Made by a program: the position numbers and the translations under genes
From: Sphingopyxis macrogoltabida
GTDB taxonomy: Bacteria > Pseudomonadota > Alphaproteobacteria > Sphingomonadales > Sphingomonadaceae
DNA: 54,359 nt
Assembly (NCBI GenBank): GCA_003241685.1
Contig: QFPJ01000017.1
Coordinates: forward strand, 1 to 54,359
Direction: 5' to 3'
Part shown: one piece after another, positions 32,174 through 40,608 of the stretch
Position numbering within the stretch: position 1 is the first letter of the stretch
How the letters are laid out: each line of letters begins with the position of its first letter
The notes under the pieces: generated by a model
Database searches by the model: none
What the model was told of the DNA's origin: nothing
The model's input: only the letters and a program-made list of their open reading frames with translations

Positions 32174-33049
32174 ATGGCCGGTGCCAAGAATCATGATTAT
32201 CACCTGGTAAATCCCAGCATCTGGCCGATGTTCGGTTCGGTCGCCGCGATGGTGATGTTCTTCGGGCTCGTGATGTTCATGCACGAGGATTATTTCGGCG
32301 CCTCCGGCAAATGGGTTCTCGGGCTCGGTTTCATGGGCGTCATCCTGACCTTTTTCAGCTGGTGGGGCGACGTCATCAAGGAAGCCCATGCCGGCGATCA
32401 TACGCCGGTCGTGCAGCTTCACCTGCGCTATGGCATGATCCTGTTCATCGCGTCGGAAGTGATGTTCTTCGTCGGCTGGTTCTGGGCATGGTTCGATTTT
32501 TCTCTGTTTCCCGTGCCGATCGAATATGCCGACGGCGCGATCACCTCGCTGTTCGGACAGGAAGGCGCGAACGCCATCACCATGTGGCCGCCCAAGGGCA
32601 TCGACGTCATCGACCCCTGGTCGCTGCCGCTGCTCAACACGCTGATCCTGCTGTGCTCCGGCACGACCATCACCTGGGCGCATCATTCGCTGATCCACGG
32701 CGACCGCGAAGGGCTGAAAAAGGGCCTGTGGGCGACGATCATCCTCGGCCTCGTCTTCTCGACGATCCAGGCCTATGAATATATCCACGCGCCCTGGCCG
32801 TTCGGCGGCAGCAACTACAGTTCGGCCTTTTACATGGCCACGGGTTTCCACGGTTTCCACGTGCTGGTCGGCACGATCTTCCTGATCGTCTGCCTGGTGC
32901 GGACCTACAAGGGTCATTTCACGCCGAAGCAGCATTTCGGTTTCGAAGCGGCCGCCTGGTACTGGCATTTCGTCGACGTCGTCTGGCTGTTCCTCTTCAT
33001 CATCATCTATGTCTGGGGCGGCTGGGGCGCGCCGGTCGCCGCGCACTAA
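32174..33049 (+). CDS. ctaE: cytochrome c oxidase subunit III
   Basis: The product is 291 aa with seven predicted membrane helices. It starts with MAGAKNHDYHLVNPSIWP. Family landmarks are RYGMILFIASEVMFFVGWFW, LLCSGTTITWAHH, and FYMATGFHGFHVLVGT followed by AAWYWHFVDVVWLFLF. It binds lipids and stabilises the core, with no redox centres. It is the last structural gene of the operon; 14 nt later the DUF983 gene starts, with a terminator hairpin in its first codons. Confidence 0.97.
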   Translation: MAGAKNHDYHLVNPSIWPMFGSVAAMVMFFGLVMFMHEDYFGASGKWVLGLGFMGVILTFFSWWGDVIKEAHAGDHTPVVQLHLRYGMILFIASEVMFFVGWFWAWFDFSLFPVPIEYADGAITSLFGQEGANAITMWPPKGIDVIDPWSLPLLNTLILLCSGTTITWAHHSLIHGDREGLKKGLWATIILGLVFSTIQAYEYIHAPWPFGGSNYSSAFYMATGFHGFHVLVGTIFLIVCLVRTYKGHFTPKQHFGFEAAAWYWHFVDVVWLFLFIIIYVWGGWGAPVAAH

Positions 33050-33062
33050 CTTGCCCGGCAAT

Positions 33063-33449
33063 ATGGAACCAAAAAAAGGGCAGCCGCCGCTCTGGCGCGC
33101 TGCCCTTTTTGCGCTGTGCCCCGAATGCGGGGCGTCCGGGCTGTTCGACGGTCTCGCGACCTTTCGCGACCGCTGCCCGTCGTGCGGGATGGATCGCAGC
33201 CGCTATAATGTCGGCGACGGGCCCGCGGCCTTTCTGACGCTGATCATCGGGGCACTGATCATCATTCTGGCGATCACGTTCGACTTTGCGGTCAATCCGC
33301 CGTTGTGGCTGCACATCATCCTGTGGGTGCCGTTGACGATCGGCGCGGTCGTCTATGGCCTGCGCGTCGGCAAGGCGGCGCTGCTCGCCAGCGAGCATCA
33401 GCGTCAGGCAGCCGAAGGGCGGCGCGTGGACGATGGCACGCATGACTGA
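33063..33449 (+). CDS. DUF983 zinc-ribbon membrane protein
   Basis: The product is 128 aa. A CPECG ... CPSCG zinc ribbon (about 21-43) is followed by two membrane helices (about 57-75 and 82-102). DUF983 genes usually sit between ctaE and surf1 in alphaproteobacteria, so an assembly role is likely but unproven. The ATG at 33063 is needed because the conserved LWRAALFALCPEC begins eight codons later. The first codons also encode the stem of a strong terminator, an odd arrangement. The end overlaps the surf1 start by 17 nt. Confidence 0.9.
   Translation: MEPKKGQPPLWRAALFALCPECGASGLFDGLATFRDRCPSCGMDRSRYNVGDGPAAFLTLIIGALIIILAITFDFAVNPPLWLHIILWVPLTIGAVVYGLRVGKAALLASEHQRQAAEGRRVDDGTHD
33073..33110 (+). 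terminator. intrinsic terminator inside the start of the DUF983 gene
   Basis: A 12-bp perfect stem, aaaaagggcagc (33073-33084) with gctgcccttttt (33099-33110), encloses 14 nt that can form an inner 4-bp stem (cgcc/ggcg). Five T close the right arm. It has all features of a rho-independent terminator for the ctaC-ctaE operon but lies within codons 4-16 of the next gene. Confidence 0.85.
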
Positions 33450-34086
33450 AGATGCCGCGCCCGCCCGCCCGCGCTGGCCGGTAATCCCGACGATCCTGGT
33501 GCTGGCGGCGGTCGCGGTCATGATCGCGCTGGGCATCTGGCAGTTGCAGCGCAAGGCGGAGAAGGAGGCGCTGATCGCGCTTTACGAACGCAATATGAAG
33601 CGCGTCGATGCGATTGCCTTTCCCAAGCTGCCGCCGGTCGCCGACGCGATGCTCTATCGCAAAAGCAGCGTCGTCTGTCTGGAGCCGGTGAAATGGGACC
33701 CTCGCGGGGGCAGCGACCGGGCGGGGCGGACGGGCATCCGCATGATCGCCGACTGCCGGACCGGGGCCGAAGGGCCGGGGGTGCTGGTCGATGTCGGCAT
33801 CGCGGAGGATTTCAAGCCGCCGCAATGGACCGGCGGCACCGTGGCGGGAACGATCGTTCCCGGCCCTGAACAACCGACGCTGATCGAGCGGGCGACGGGC
33901 CGCGCGACACCGGCGCGCGCGATGCTGGTCGCCGATGTGCCGGTCGCGGGCCTGCGGCCGAGTGCTGTTCCGTCGGCCGCCGATACGCCGAACAATCATC
34001 TGGCCTATGCCGGGCAATGGTTCCTGTTCGCGGCGGCGGCGGCGATCATCTATCTCTTGGCGGTCCGCCGCCGTTTGCGGCCCTGA
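33433..34086 (+). CDS. surf1: SURF1 family cytochrome oxidase assembly protein
   Basis: The product is 217 aa with one membrane helix at each end (about 20-38 and 192-209) and a periplasmic domain between, the Surf1 topology. The N-terminal ALGIWQLQRKAEKEALI is the family's most conserved motif and the end PNNHLAYAGQWFLFAAAAAI is also typical. It helps insert heme A into subunit I. The start overlaps the preceding gene; ATG 33442 is an alternative. Confidence 0.92.
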   Translation: MARMTEDAAPARPRWPVIPTILVLAAVAVMIALGIWQLQRKAEKEALIALYERNMKRVDAIAFPKLPPVADAMLYRKSSVVCLEPVKWDPRGGSDRAGRTGIRMIADCRTGAEGPGVLVDVGIAEDFKPPQWTGGTVAGTIVPGPEQPTLIERATGRATPARAMLVADVPVAGLRPSAVPSAADTPNNHLAYAGQWFLFAAAAAIIYLLAVRRRLRP

Positions 34087-34170
34087 TCGCGCACGGCGCC
34101 GATTTTTCGGCAATTTGGCGTCCGCGCAATATTTCCTTTCCCGGCAAATCGCTCTAGGCGCTGGGCCGCC

Positions 34171-35568
34171 ATGGATTATATCAGCACACGCGGCTCTGCG
34201 CCGACCCTCGACTTTCGCGCCGCCACGCTAGCCGGCCTTGCCAGCGACGGCGGGCTTTATGTCCCCGCACGGTGGCCGCGCATGTCGGCGGACGACATTC
34301 GCGCGCTGGCGGGCCTCGACTATGTCGAAACGGCGGTGCGGGTCATGGCTCCGTTCGTGGCGGGCGTGCTGTCCGAGGACGCTCTTCGCGGCCTCTGCCG
34401 CGCGGCCTATGGCCGGTTCGAACATGACGCGGTGACACCGCTGGTTCAGCTCGACCATCGCCATTGGCTGCTCGAACTGTTTCATGGGCCGACGCTGGCG
34501 TTCAAGGACGTCGCGCTCCAGTTGCTGGGGCAATTGTTCGAAACCTTCCTGACCGGCGGCGACACCGACCTGACCATCGTCGGCGCGACGTCGGGCGACA
34601 CCGGGTCGGCGGCGATCGAGGCGGTTGCGGGGCGCGACCATATCCGCATCTTCATGCTGCATCCCGAAGGCCGGGTCAGCGACGTCCAGCGCCGCCAGAT
34701 GACGACGGTACTGGCGCCGAACGTGCATAATATCGCGATCGACGGCAGCTTCGACGACGCCCAGGCCATGGTGAAGCGGCTGTTCGGCGACGCCGATGCG
34801 CGCGGCGCGCTGACCCTGTCGGCGGTGAACAGCATCAACTGGGCGCGGCTGATGGCGCAGGTCGTCTATTATTTCTATGCCGCCGTGCGGCTGGGCGCGC
34901 CTGACCGACCCATTGCCTTCAGCGTGCCGACGGGCAATTTCGGCGATGTGTTCGCGGGCTATGTCGCCGCGCGCATGGGGCTGCCGATCGCTCGGCTGGT
35001 GGTCGCGACGAACGTCAACGACATCCTGCACCGCGCGCTGACCGGCGGCGATTACAGCGCCGGCAGCGTCACCGCGACCGCGACGCCCAGCATGGACATT
35101 CAGGTCAGCAGCAATTTCGAACGGTTGCTGTTCGACCTCGCGGGGCGCGACGGCGGCGCGATCACCGGGATGATGGGCGAATTCGACGCGCGGCGCGCGA
35201 TGACCATCCCCGAAGATATGCTGGCCGGTGCGCGCGGCCTGTTTTCCAGCGCGCGGATCGACGGCGACGCCATGACGCTGGCGCTGCGCTGGGCGCAGGA
35301 AAAGGGCGGGCAGATCATCGATCCGCACAGCGCCGTCGGACTGGCCGCGGCGCGGATGCTGGACATCGACGCGGATATTCCCGTGGTCACGCTGGCGACC
35401 GCGCATCCGGCCAAGTTCCGCGAGGCGGTCGAACGCGCGACGGGCGTGCGGCCCCCGCTGCCCGCGCGGCTCGGCAATCTGTTCGACCGCGAGGAACGCT
35501 ATACCAAGCTTCCCGGCGATTATGACGTGGTGAAAGCCCATATATTGGACGAGGCGGCGCGTGGCTGA
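34171..35568 (+). CDS. thrC: threonine synthase
   Basis: The product is 465 aa, the long (fungal/proteobacterial) class. It converts O-phosphohomoserine to threonine with PLP. The PLP lysine lies in FHGPTLAFKDVALQLLG, and the phosphate-binding and Gly-rich regions are VGATSGDTGSAAIEA and SVPTGNFGDVFAGY. The N-terminus MDYISTRGSAPTLDF is typical. It is 84 nt downstream of surf1 and ends with an 8-nt overlap with the next gene. Confidence 0.96.
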   Translation: MDYISTRGSAPTLDFRAATLAGLASDGGLYVPARWPRMSADDIRALAGLDYVETAVRVMAPFVAGVLSEDALRGLCRAAYGRFEHDAVTPLVQLDHRHWLLELFHGPTLAFKDVALQLLGQLFETFLTGGDTDLTIVGATSGDTGSAAIEAVAGRDHIRIFMLHPEGRVSDVQRRQMTTVLAPNVHNIAIDGSFDDAQAMVKRLFGDADARGALTLSAVNSINWARLMAQVVYYFYAAVRLGAPDRPIAFSVPTGNFGDVFAGYVAARMGLPIARLVVATNVNDILHRALTGGDYSAGSVTATATPSMDIQVSSNFERLLFDLAGRDGGAITGMMGEFDARRAMTIPEDMLAGARGLFSSARIDGDAMTLALRWAQEKGGQIIDPHSAVGLAAARMLDIDADIPVVTLATAHPAKFREAVERATGVRPPLPARLGNLFDREERYTKLPGDYDVVKAHILDEAARG

Positions 35569-36451
35569 GCTGGCGCCGCTGGTCACGCTGATCGGCGAAC
35601 CGTGGGAGGGTTACGGGCTGGTCGATAGCGGCGGCGGGCGCAAGCTTGAACGCTATGGCCCCTATCGCTTCATCCGCCCCGAGCCGCAGGCGATGTGGGC
35701 GCCGGCCCTGCCCGCAAGCGCGTGGGAAGAGGCCGCTGGCGAGTTCATTCCTGCGTCGGACGACGATGGCGGCGGCCGCTGGTATTACAACAAGCCGGTG
35801 CCGCCGGACGGTTGGCCGCTCGGCTGGCGCGAGGCGCGCTTCACCGCCTCCTGCACGCCGTTCCGCCATCTCGGCTTCTTTCCCGACATGGCGCCCGTGT
35901 GGGACTGGCTGCGCGTCCAGCTTGCGGACAAGGCCGATCCGGCCTTTCTGAACCTGTTCGGCTATACCGGAGTCGGCAGCCAGGCGCTGGCGGCGTCGGG
36001 CGCGGCTGTGACGCATGTCGATGCGTCGAAGAAATCGGTCGCACAGGCACGCGAGAATGCCGTGCTCGCCGGCATGGGAGAACATCCGATCCGCTGGATC
36101 GTCGACGATGCGGGCAAGTTCGCGGCGCGCGAGGTGCGGCGCGGGCGACGCTACGACGCGATCCTGCTTGATCCCCCGAAGTTCGGACGCGGGCCGAACA
36201 ATGAACGCTGGCAGCTGGAGGAGGGGCTGGCGCCGCTGCTGGCCGATTGCCGCGCGCTGCTCGACACCGACAGCCGGGCCCTGTTTCTGACGGTCTATGC
36301 GGTTCGGATGTCGGCGCTCGCCATCGGGGAGTTGCTGGCCCAGCTCTTTGCCGATCTGCCGGGCCGCGTCGAGTGCGGCGAACTGGCGGTCCGCGAGGAG
36401 ACGCGCGGATTGCTGCTGCCCACCGCGATCTTCGCTCGCTGGAGCCGCTGA
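35561..36451 (+). CDS. class I SAM-dependent methyltransferase (RlmI-like)
   Basis: The product is 296 aa from a GTG start overlapping thrC by 8 nt. It has the SAM-binding motif LNLFGYTGVGSQALAASGA, the acidic ribose contact THVDASKKSV, and the catalytic-loop motif LLDPPKFGRGP. These match the RlmI/RlmK-type RNA cytosine or guanine methyltransferases, but without a PUA domain at the front; the first 90 residues are a short distinct domain. The substrate is likely RNA; this is not proven. Confidence 0.88.
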   Translation: MAELAPLVTLIGEPWEGYGLVDSGGGRKLERYGPYRFIRPEPQAMWAPALPASAWEEAAGEFIPASDDDGGGRWYYNKPVPPDGWPLGWREARFTASCTPFRHLGFFPDMAPVWDWLRVQLADKADPAFLNLFGYTGVGSQALAASGAAVTHVDASKKSVAQARENAVLAGMGEHPIRWIVDDAGKFAAREVRRGRRYDAILLDPPKFGRGPNNERWQLEEGLAPLLADCRALLDTDSRALFLTVYAVRMSALAIGELLAQLFADLPGRVECGELAVREETRGLLLPTAIFARWSR

Positions 36452-36605
36452 CGGCAGCGAACGACGTGGCGCCATGCCGGTCGGCTATGCTTTGCGATGA
36501 ACCGAGCAACTCCCCGTGCAGCGCTCCGTTGGTAGGGAAGGGGGCGGCGGTGCCGGCCCTTCTGGCCGGCATGACGGACCGCTCCGACATGCGAGGAGAG
36601 TAACC

Positions 36606-36977
36606 ATGGCCGACACGCTCGACAGGAACGAAACCGCGACGCTGATTTCGTCCGACAAGGTCGAAGGCACCGCGGTCTATAATCCCCAGAACGACAAGCT
36701 GGGCACCATCGCCAACATCATGATCGAAAAGCGGTCGGGCAAGGCGCAATATGCGGTGCTGGAATTCGGCGGCATCTTCGGACTGGGCAGCGATCATTAT
36801 CCGCTGCCGTGGGACATGCTGAGCTATGACACCGATCGCGGCGGTTATGTGGTCAATCTGACCAAGGACCAGGTATCGGGTGCGCCGCGCTATGCACGCG
36901 ATAACACGCCCGAATATACCGATGAATATGGCCGTACCGTCTATGGCTATTACGGGCTGAGTTATCCGATGCTTTGA
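36606..36977 (+). CDS. PRC-barrel domain protein
   Basis: The product is 123 aa. It has a PRC-barrel beta structure: LISSDKVEGTAVYNPQNDKLG, IMIEKRSGKAQYAVLEFGG and HYPLPWDMLSYD. Such domains occur in ribosome-maturation RimM, photosynthetic reaction centres and stress proteins; stand-alone alphaproteobacterial forms are mostly uncharacterised. The C-terminus is Tyr-rich. A gaggag site precedes the ATG. It is the last gene before the polysaccharide island. Confidence 0.9.
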   Translation: MADTLDRNETATLISSDKVEGTAVYNPQNDKLGTIANIMIEKRSGKAQYAVLEFGGIFGLGSDHYPLPWDMLSYDTDRGGYVVNLTKDQVSGAPRYARDNTPEYTDEYGRTVYGYYGLSYPML

Positions 36978-37370
36978 AAAGCCGGCAGTTGGTGATCGAT
37001 TTCACTTGTGATTTCTGCGGTGGGGAGCATCCTTGCCGCAGATTTTCCCATGTCGGGCCCGTCCGGTCGGTTCGGGCGAGGCTGTGCGGCCTCTGCGAGT
37101 CGAATCGGATCGACGCCTGTATCCGTTGGATTCGACAGCATGATTGCAGGGCGCTAGATCGCTTTCTTTATGCTGCGGCGCAGCATTCCTCCAATTCGTC
37201 ATGCCTAAAATTTTATGGGGCGGATCGCCGAAACGAGCGATTTCCCTGCCGTTCTGACTTCACAAACCGGCGGGCTGTCTTGACAAAATTCCTCTCCTGC
37301 TCAAAGGCCGTTGCGGCAAAAAATAAGACCCTACTGGTCATGTCGCTTTCCCCCGACCTTGGAGCAATGA
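36978..37370. other. AT-richer spacer before the polysaccharide island
   Basis: This is a 393-bp stretch with visibly lower GC than its flanks, especially 37150-37350. A TTGACA box at 37280-37285 could be a -35 element for the rfbF operon, but I cannot find a good -10 at the right distance. A TTG-started frame (36974-37378) with CDFCGGEHPC and CGLC pairs runs through it, but its composition looks non-coding and I do not call it. It probably marks the edge of an acquired cluster. Confidence 0.5.
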
Positions 37371-38141
37371 GTGGTTAAGGCAGTAATACTGGCCGGAGGC
37401 CTTGGTACGCGTTTAGGAGAAGAAACCTCTGTCCGCCCCAAGCCGATGGTCGAAGTCGGCGGTATGCCCATCATCTGGCATATCATGAAAATCTACTCGG
37501 CCGCCGGCGTGAACGATTTCGTTATCTGCCTTGGTTACAAGGGCTATATGATCAAGGAGTATTTCGCGAATTACTTCTTGCACACGGCTGACGTGACTCT
37601 GGACCTGTCGAACAACCAGATGGAAGTCCACGAGAATTGGAGCGAGCCGTGGCGCATCACACTGGTCGAAACCGGCGCGGAAACGATGACCGGCGGCCGC
37701 GTCAAGGCGGTGCGGCGCTACCTCGACGACGATGAACCCTTTTGCCTGACATATGGCGATGGCGTCGCCGACATCGATGTTGCCGCGCAGCTCGCATTCC
37801 ATCGCGAGCATGGCAAGAAGGCGACGATCACTGCGGTGTCGCCGCCGGGGCGTTTTGGCGCACTCGGTTTCGAGGGCAATCTTGTCCGCAGCTTTACCGA
37901 AAAGCCCGCCGGTGACGGCGGCCTGATCAATGGCGGATTCTTCATATTGCACCCGTCGACGCTCGATCTGGTGGATGGACCGGATACGATCTGGGAGCGC
38001 GGTCCGCTCGAATCGCTGGCCGCGTCGGGCGAACTCGCCGCCTATCATCACAAGGGCTTCTGGCAGCCCATGGATACGCTGCGCGACAAGCAGTATCTGG
38101 AAGAGCTTTGGCAGCAGGGTGCCCCGTGGAAGCTTTGGTAA
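37371..38141 (+). CDS. rfbF: glucose-1-phosphate cytidylyltransferase
   Basis: The product is 256 aa from a GTG start behind ggagcaatga. It makes CDP-glucose from CTP and glucose 1-phosphate, the first step to CDP-3,6-dideoxyhexoses. The nucleotide loop is LAGGLGTRLGEETSVRPKPM, and YGDGVADIDV and FTEKPAGDGGLINGGFF carry the metal and sugar-phosphate contacts. It heads a tightly packed operon with rfbG and rfbH. Confidence 0.95.
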   Translation: MVKAVILAGGLGTRLGEETSVRPKPMVEVGGMPIIWHIMKIYSAAGVNDFVICLGYKGYMIKEYFANYFLHTADVTLDLSNNQMEVHENWSEPWRITLVETGAETMTGGRVKAVRRYLDDDEPFCLTYGDGVADIDVAAQLAFHREHGKKATITAVSPPGRFGALGFEGNLVRSFTEKPAGDGGLINGGFFILHPSTLDLVDGPDTIWERGPLESLAASGELAAYHHKGFWQPMDTLRDKQYLEELWQQGAPWKLW

Positions 38142-39211
38142 AAGACGATTTCTGGCAGGGCCGATCGGTTTTCCTGACCGGACATACCGGGTTCAAGGGT
38201 AGCTGGCTGGCGATGTGGCTGGCGCAAATGGGCGCCCGCGTGACCGGTTTTGCGTTGCCCGCCGAAGCGGTCAGCCTGTTCCGTCAGGCGCGCGTCGAGG
38301 GCATGGTCGAGCATATCGAGGGCGATATCCGCGATCTCGCCGCGGTCGAGGCGGCGATGCAGAAGGCGGCGCCCGAAATCGTCTTTCATCTGGCTGCGCA
38401 GCCGCTGGTGCGCAAATCCTACGAAACGCCGGTCGAAACCTATGCGACCAATGTTCAGGGCACGGTGCATGTGCTCGATGCGTGCCGCCGCAGCGCGGGG
38501 CTCAAGGCGATCGTCTGCGTAACGAGCGACAAATGCTACGAAAACCGCGAATGGATCTGGCCTTATCGGGAAAATGACCCGATGGGCGGCTATGATCCCT
38601 ACAGCAGCAGCAAGGGCGCGGCCGAACTGGTCGTCTCGGCCTATCGCCGCAGTTATTTCCAGAAAGGCCCGCTGCTTGCATCGGTTCGTGCCGGCAATGT
38701 GATCGGCGGTGGCGACTGGGCCGAAGACCGGCTGATCCCCGATATTATCCGCGCGATGATCGCCGGCGACAAGCCGCTGATCCGGTCGGCGACGTCGGTA
38801 CGGCCGTGGCAGCATGTGCTGGAAGCGCTGTGCGGTTATCTGGTGATTGCGCAGCGGCTGGCGGACGGTGAGGAGGCAGCCGCCTCTGGCTGGAATTTCG
38901 GGCCATCGGACGACGATACGCAGCCGGTCGGCTGGATTGCGGACCGGATGACGACGGCCTGGGGGGCGCCGGGCTGGGAGCGCTGGCAGGGCGAGGCGCC
39001 GCACGAGGCGCGGCTGCTTCGGCTGGATTGTTCCAAGGCTCGGACCGAACTCGGCTGGCGGCCGGCTTATGATTTGAACACGGCGTTGGCGCGGATCGTC
39101 GAATGGCACCGTGATGTGAACGAGGGTAGGGACCCACAGCAAGTCTCGCTGGCTCAACTGGCGGACTATCGCGACCAACACAGGGATATCCTTGTGAGAA
39201 AGGAACAATAA
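38126..39211 (+). CDS. rfbG: CDP-glucose 4,6-dehydratase
   Basis: The product is 361 aa, the usual length. It is an extended SDR that converts CDP-glucose to CDP-4-keto-6-deoxyglucose using bound NAD. The Rossmann motif is FLTGHTGFKGSWL (about 14-26), and catalytic residues lie in VTSDKCY and in YDPYSSSKGAAE (Tyr and Lys). I take the GTG at 38126 as start, overlapping rfbF by 16 nt; it begins VEALVKDDFWQG, which reaches the conserved region at once. It overlaps rfbH by one base. Confidence 0.94.
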   Translation: MEALVKDDFWQGRSVFLTGHTGFKGSWLAMWLAQMGARVTGFALPAEAVSLFRQARVEGMVEHIEGDIRDLAAVEAAMQKAAPEIVFHLAAQPLVRKSYETPVETYATNVQGTVHVLDACRRSAGLKAIVCVTSDKCYENREWIWPYRENDPMGGYDPYSSSKGAAELVVSAYRRSYFQKGPLLASVRAGNVIGGGDWAEDRLIPDIIRAMIAGDKPLIRSATSVRPWQHVLEALCGYLVIAQRLADGEEAAASGWNFGPSDDDTQPVGWIADRMTTAWGAPGWERWQGEAPHEARLLRLDCSKARTELGWRPAYDLNTALARIVEWHRDVNEGRDPQQVSLAQLADYRDQHRDILVRKEQ

Positions 39212-40566
39212 TGACGGCCGAAAAGGGGAATTTCGACCCGACTTCATGTGGGGAACCGGAGCTCCGATCTCTCATACTCGATCTGTCAGGTGAATATGCG
39301 CGGCGTTTTCACGGGCCGCGGACCTTCGTGCCCGGCGAAAGCCCGGTGCCGGTATCGGGCAAGGTACATGACGACAGCGACATGCGGATGCTGGTCGATT
39401 CCGCGCTGGATTTCTGGCTGACGACGGGGCGCTTCAACGACGCCTTCGAAGCGAAGCTTGCGCAGCGGCTGGGCGTCGCGCACGCGCTGACGACCAATTC
39501 GGGCTCGTCGGCGAACTTGCTCGCGCTGTCGACGCTGACGTCGCATTATTTCCGGGCGGAGGCGCTGAAGCCCGGTGACGAAGTGATTACGGTCGCGACC
39601 GGATTTCCGACGACGGTCAATCCGTCGCTGCAATATGGGCTGAAGCCCGTATTCGTCGACGTCGACATCCCGACCTACAACATCAAGCCCGACATGATCG
39701 AAGCGGCGGTGTCCGACCGGACGCGCGCGATCATGGTCGCGCACACGCTGGGCAATCCCTTCGACCTTGGCGAAGTGATGCGCGTCGCGGAGAAATATAA
39801 TCTCTGGGTGATCGAGGATTGCTGCGACGCGCTTGGCGCGACCTATGACGGCAAGGGTGTCGGCACCTTCGGCCATATCGGCACGCTGAGCTTCTATCCC
39901 GCGCACCATATCACCATGGGCGAGGGCGGGGCGGTGTTCACCGACAAGCCGCGCCTGAAGCGGGTGATCGAGTCGATGCGCGACTGGGGCCGCGACTGCT
40001 GGTGCGCGCCGGGCCAGGACAATACGTGCGGCAAGCGCTTTGCGCGCAAGCTCGGTACGCTGCCCCCCGGTTACGATCATAAATATACCTACACGCATGT
40101 CGGATATAATCTGAAGATCACTGACATGCAGGCGGCGGTCGGTCTCGCGCAGCTTGGGCATCTCGACGATTTCATCGTCGCCCGGCGCCGGAACTTCACG
40201 CTGCTGACCGAAATGCTGACCGCACTCGAAGATGTGTTTATTTTGCCACAGGCGACGCCAAAAAGCGATCCTTCCTGGTTCGGCTATCCGATCACCGTTC
40301 GTCCGGACGCTCCGTTCGAGCGCGATGATCTGGTCAAGCATCTGAACGACATGAAGATCGGGACTAGGCTGCTTTTCGGGGGAAATCTGCTCCGTCAGCC
40401 TTATATGAAGGGGCGCGACATCCGGGTTGTGGGAGACTTGGCCAATGCGGATCTGGTTACGACGAATACTTTCTGGATCGGCCTCTTTCCGGGGCTGACC
40501 GAGGATCATTTGACTTACACTTTCGAAGTCATAAAGAGTTTTGTGGATTCAAGCCGCAAGAGCTAA
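39211..40566 (+). CDS. rfbH: CDP-4-keto-6-deoxyglucose 3-dehydratase (E1)
   Basis: The product is 451 aa, an aspartate aminotransferase-fold enzyme that uses PMP and a 2Fe-2S cluster to remove the C3 hydroxyl. The diagnostic feature is SFYPAHHITMGEGG, where His replaces the PLP-binding Lys. Cluster cysteines appear in IEDCCDALG, DCWCAP and NTCGKRF. It works with a reductase (E3/DdhD type) that is not in the window. The product is CDP-4-keto-3,6-dideoxyglucose, the branch point to paratose, abequose, tyvelose, ascarylose and yersiniose. Confidence 0.95.
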   Translation: MTAEKGNFDPTSCGEPELRSLILDLSGEYARRFHGPRTFVPGESPVPVSGKVHDDSDMRMLVDSALDFWLTTGRFNDAFEAKLAQRLGVAHALTTNSGSSANLLALSTLTSHYFRAEALKPGDEVITVATGFPTTVNPSLQYGLKPVFVDVDIPTYNIKPDMIEAAVSDRTRAIMVAHTLGNPFDLGEVMRVAEKYNLWVIEDCCDALGATYDGKGVGTFGHIGTLSFYPAHHITMGEGGAVFTDKPRLKRVIESMRDWGRDCWCAPGQDNTCGKRFARKLGTLPPGYDHKYTYTHVGYNLKITDMQAAVGLAQLGHLDDFIVARRRNFTLLTEMLTALEDVFILPQATPKSDPSWFGYPITVRPDAPFERDDLVKHLNDMKIGTRLLFGGNLLRQPYMKGRDIRVVGDLANADLVTTNTFWIGLFPGLTEDHLTYTFEVIKSFVDSSRKS

Positions 40567-40608
40567 AAATCGCGTCAAATAAGGCGTCTGCGGACATAGG
40601 AGATTACA

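Noticed and set aside
36974..37378. A TTG-started 134-codon frame with CDFCGGEHPC and CGLC pairs resembling a zinc ribbon
   Set aside because: It overlaps the PRC-barrel stop, has no ribosome site of its own, and the second half is low-GC with Cys/Ser runs unlike a folded domain. A small zinc protein is possible but unsupported.
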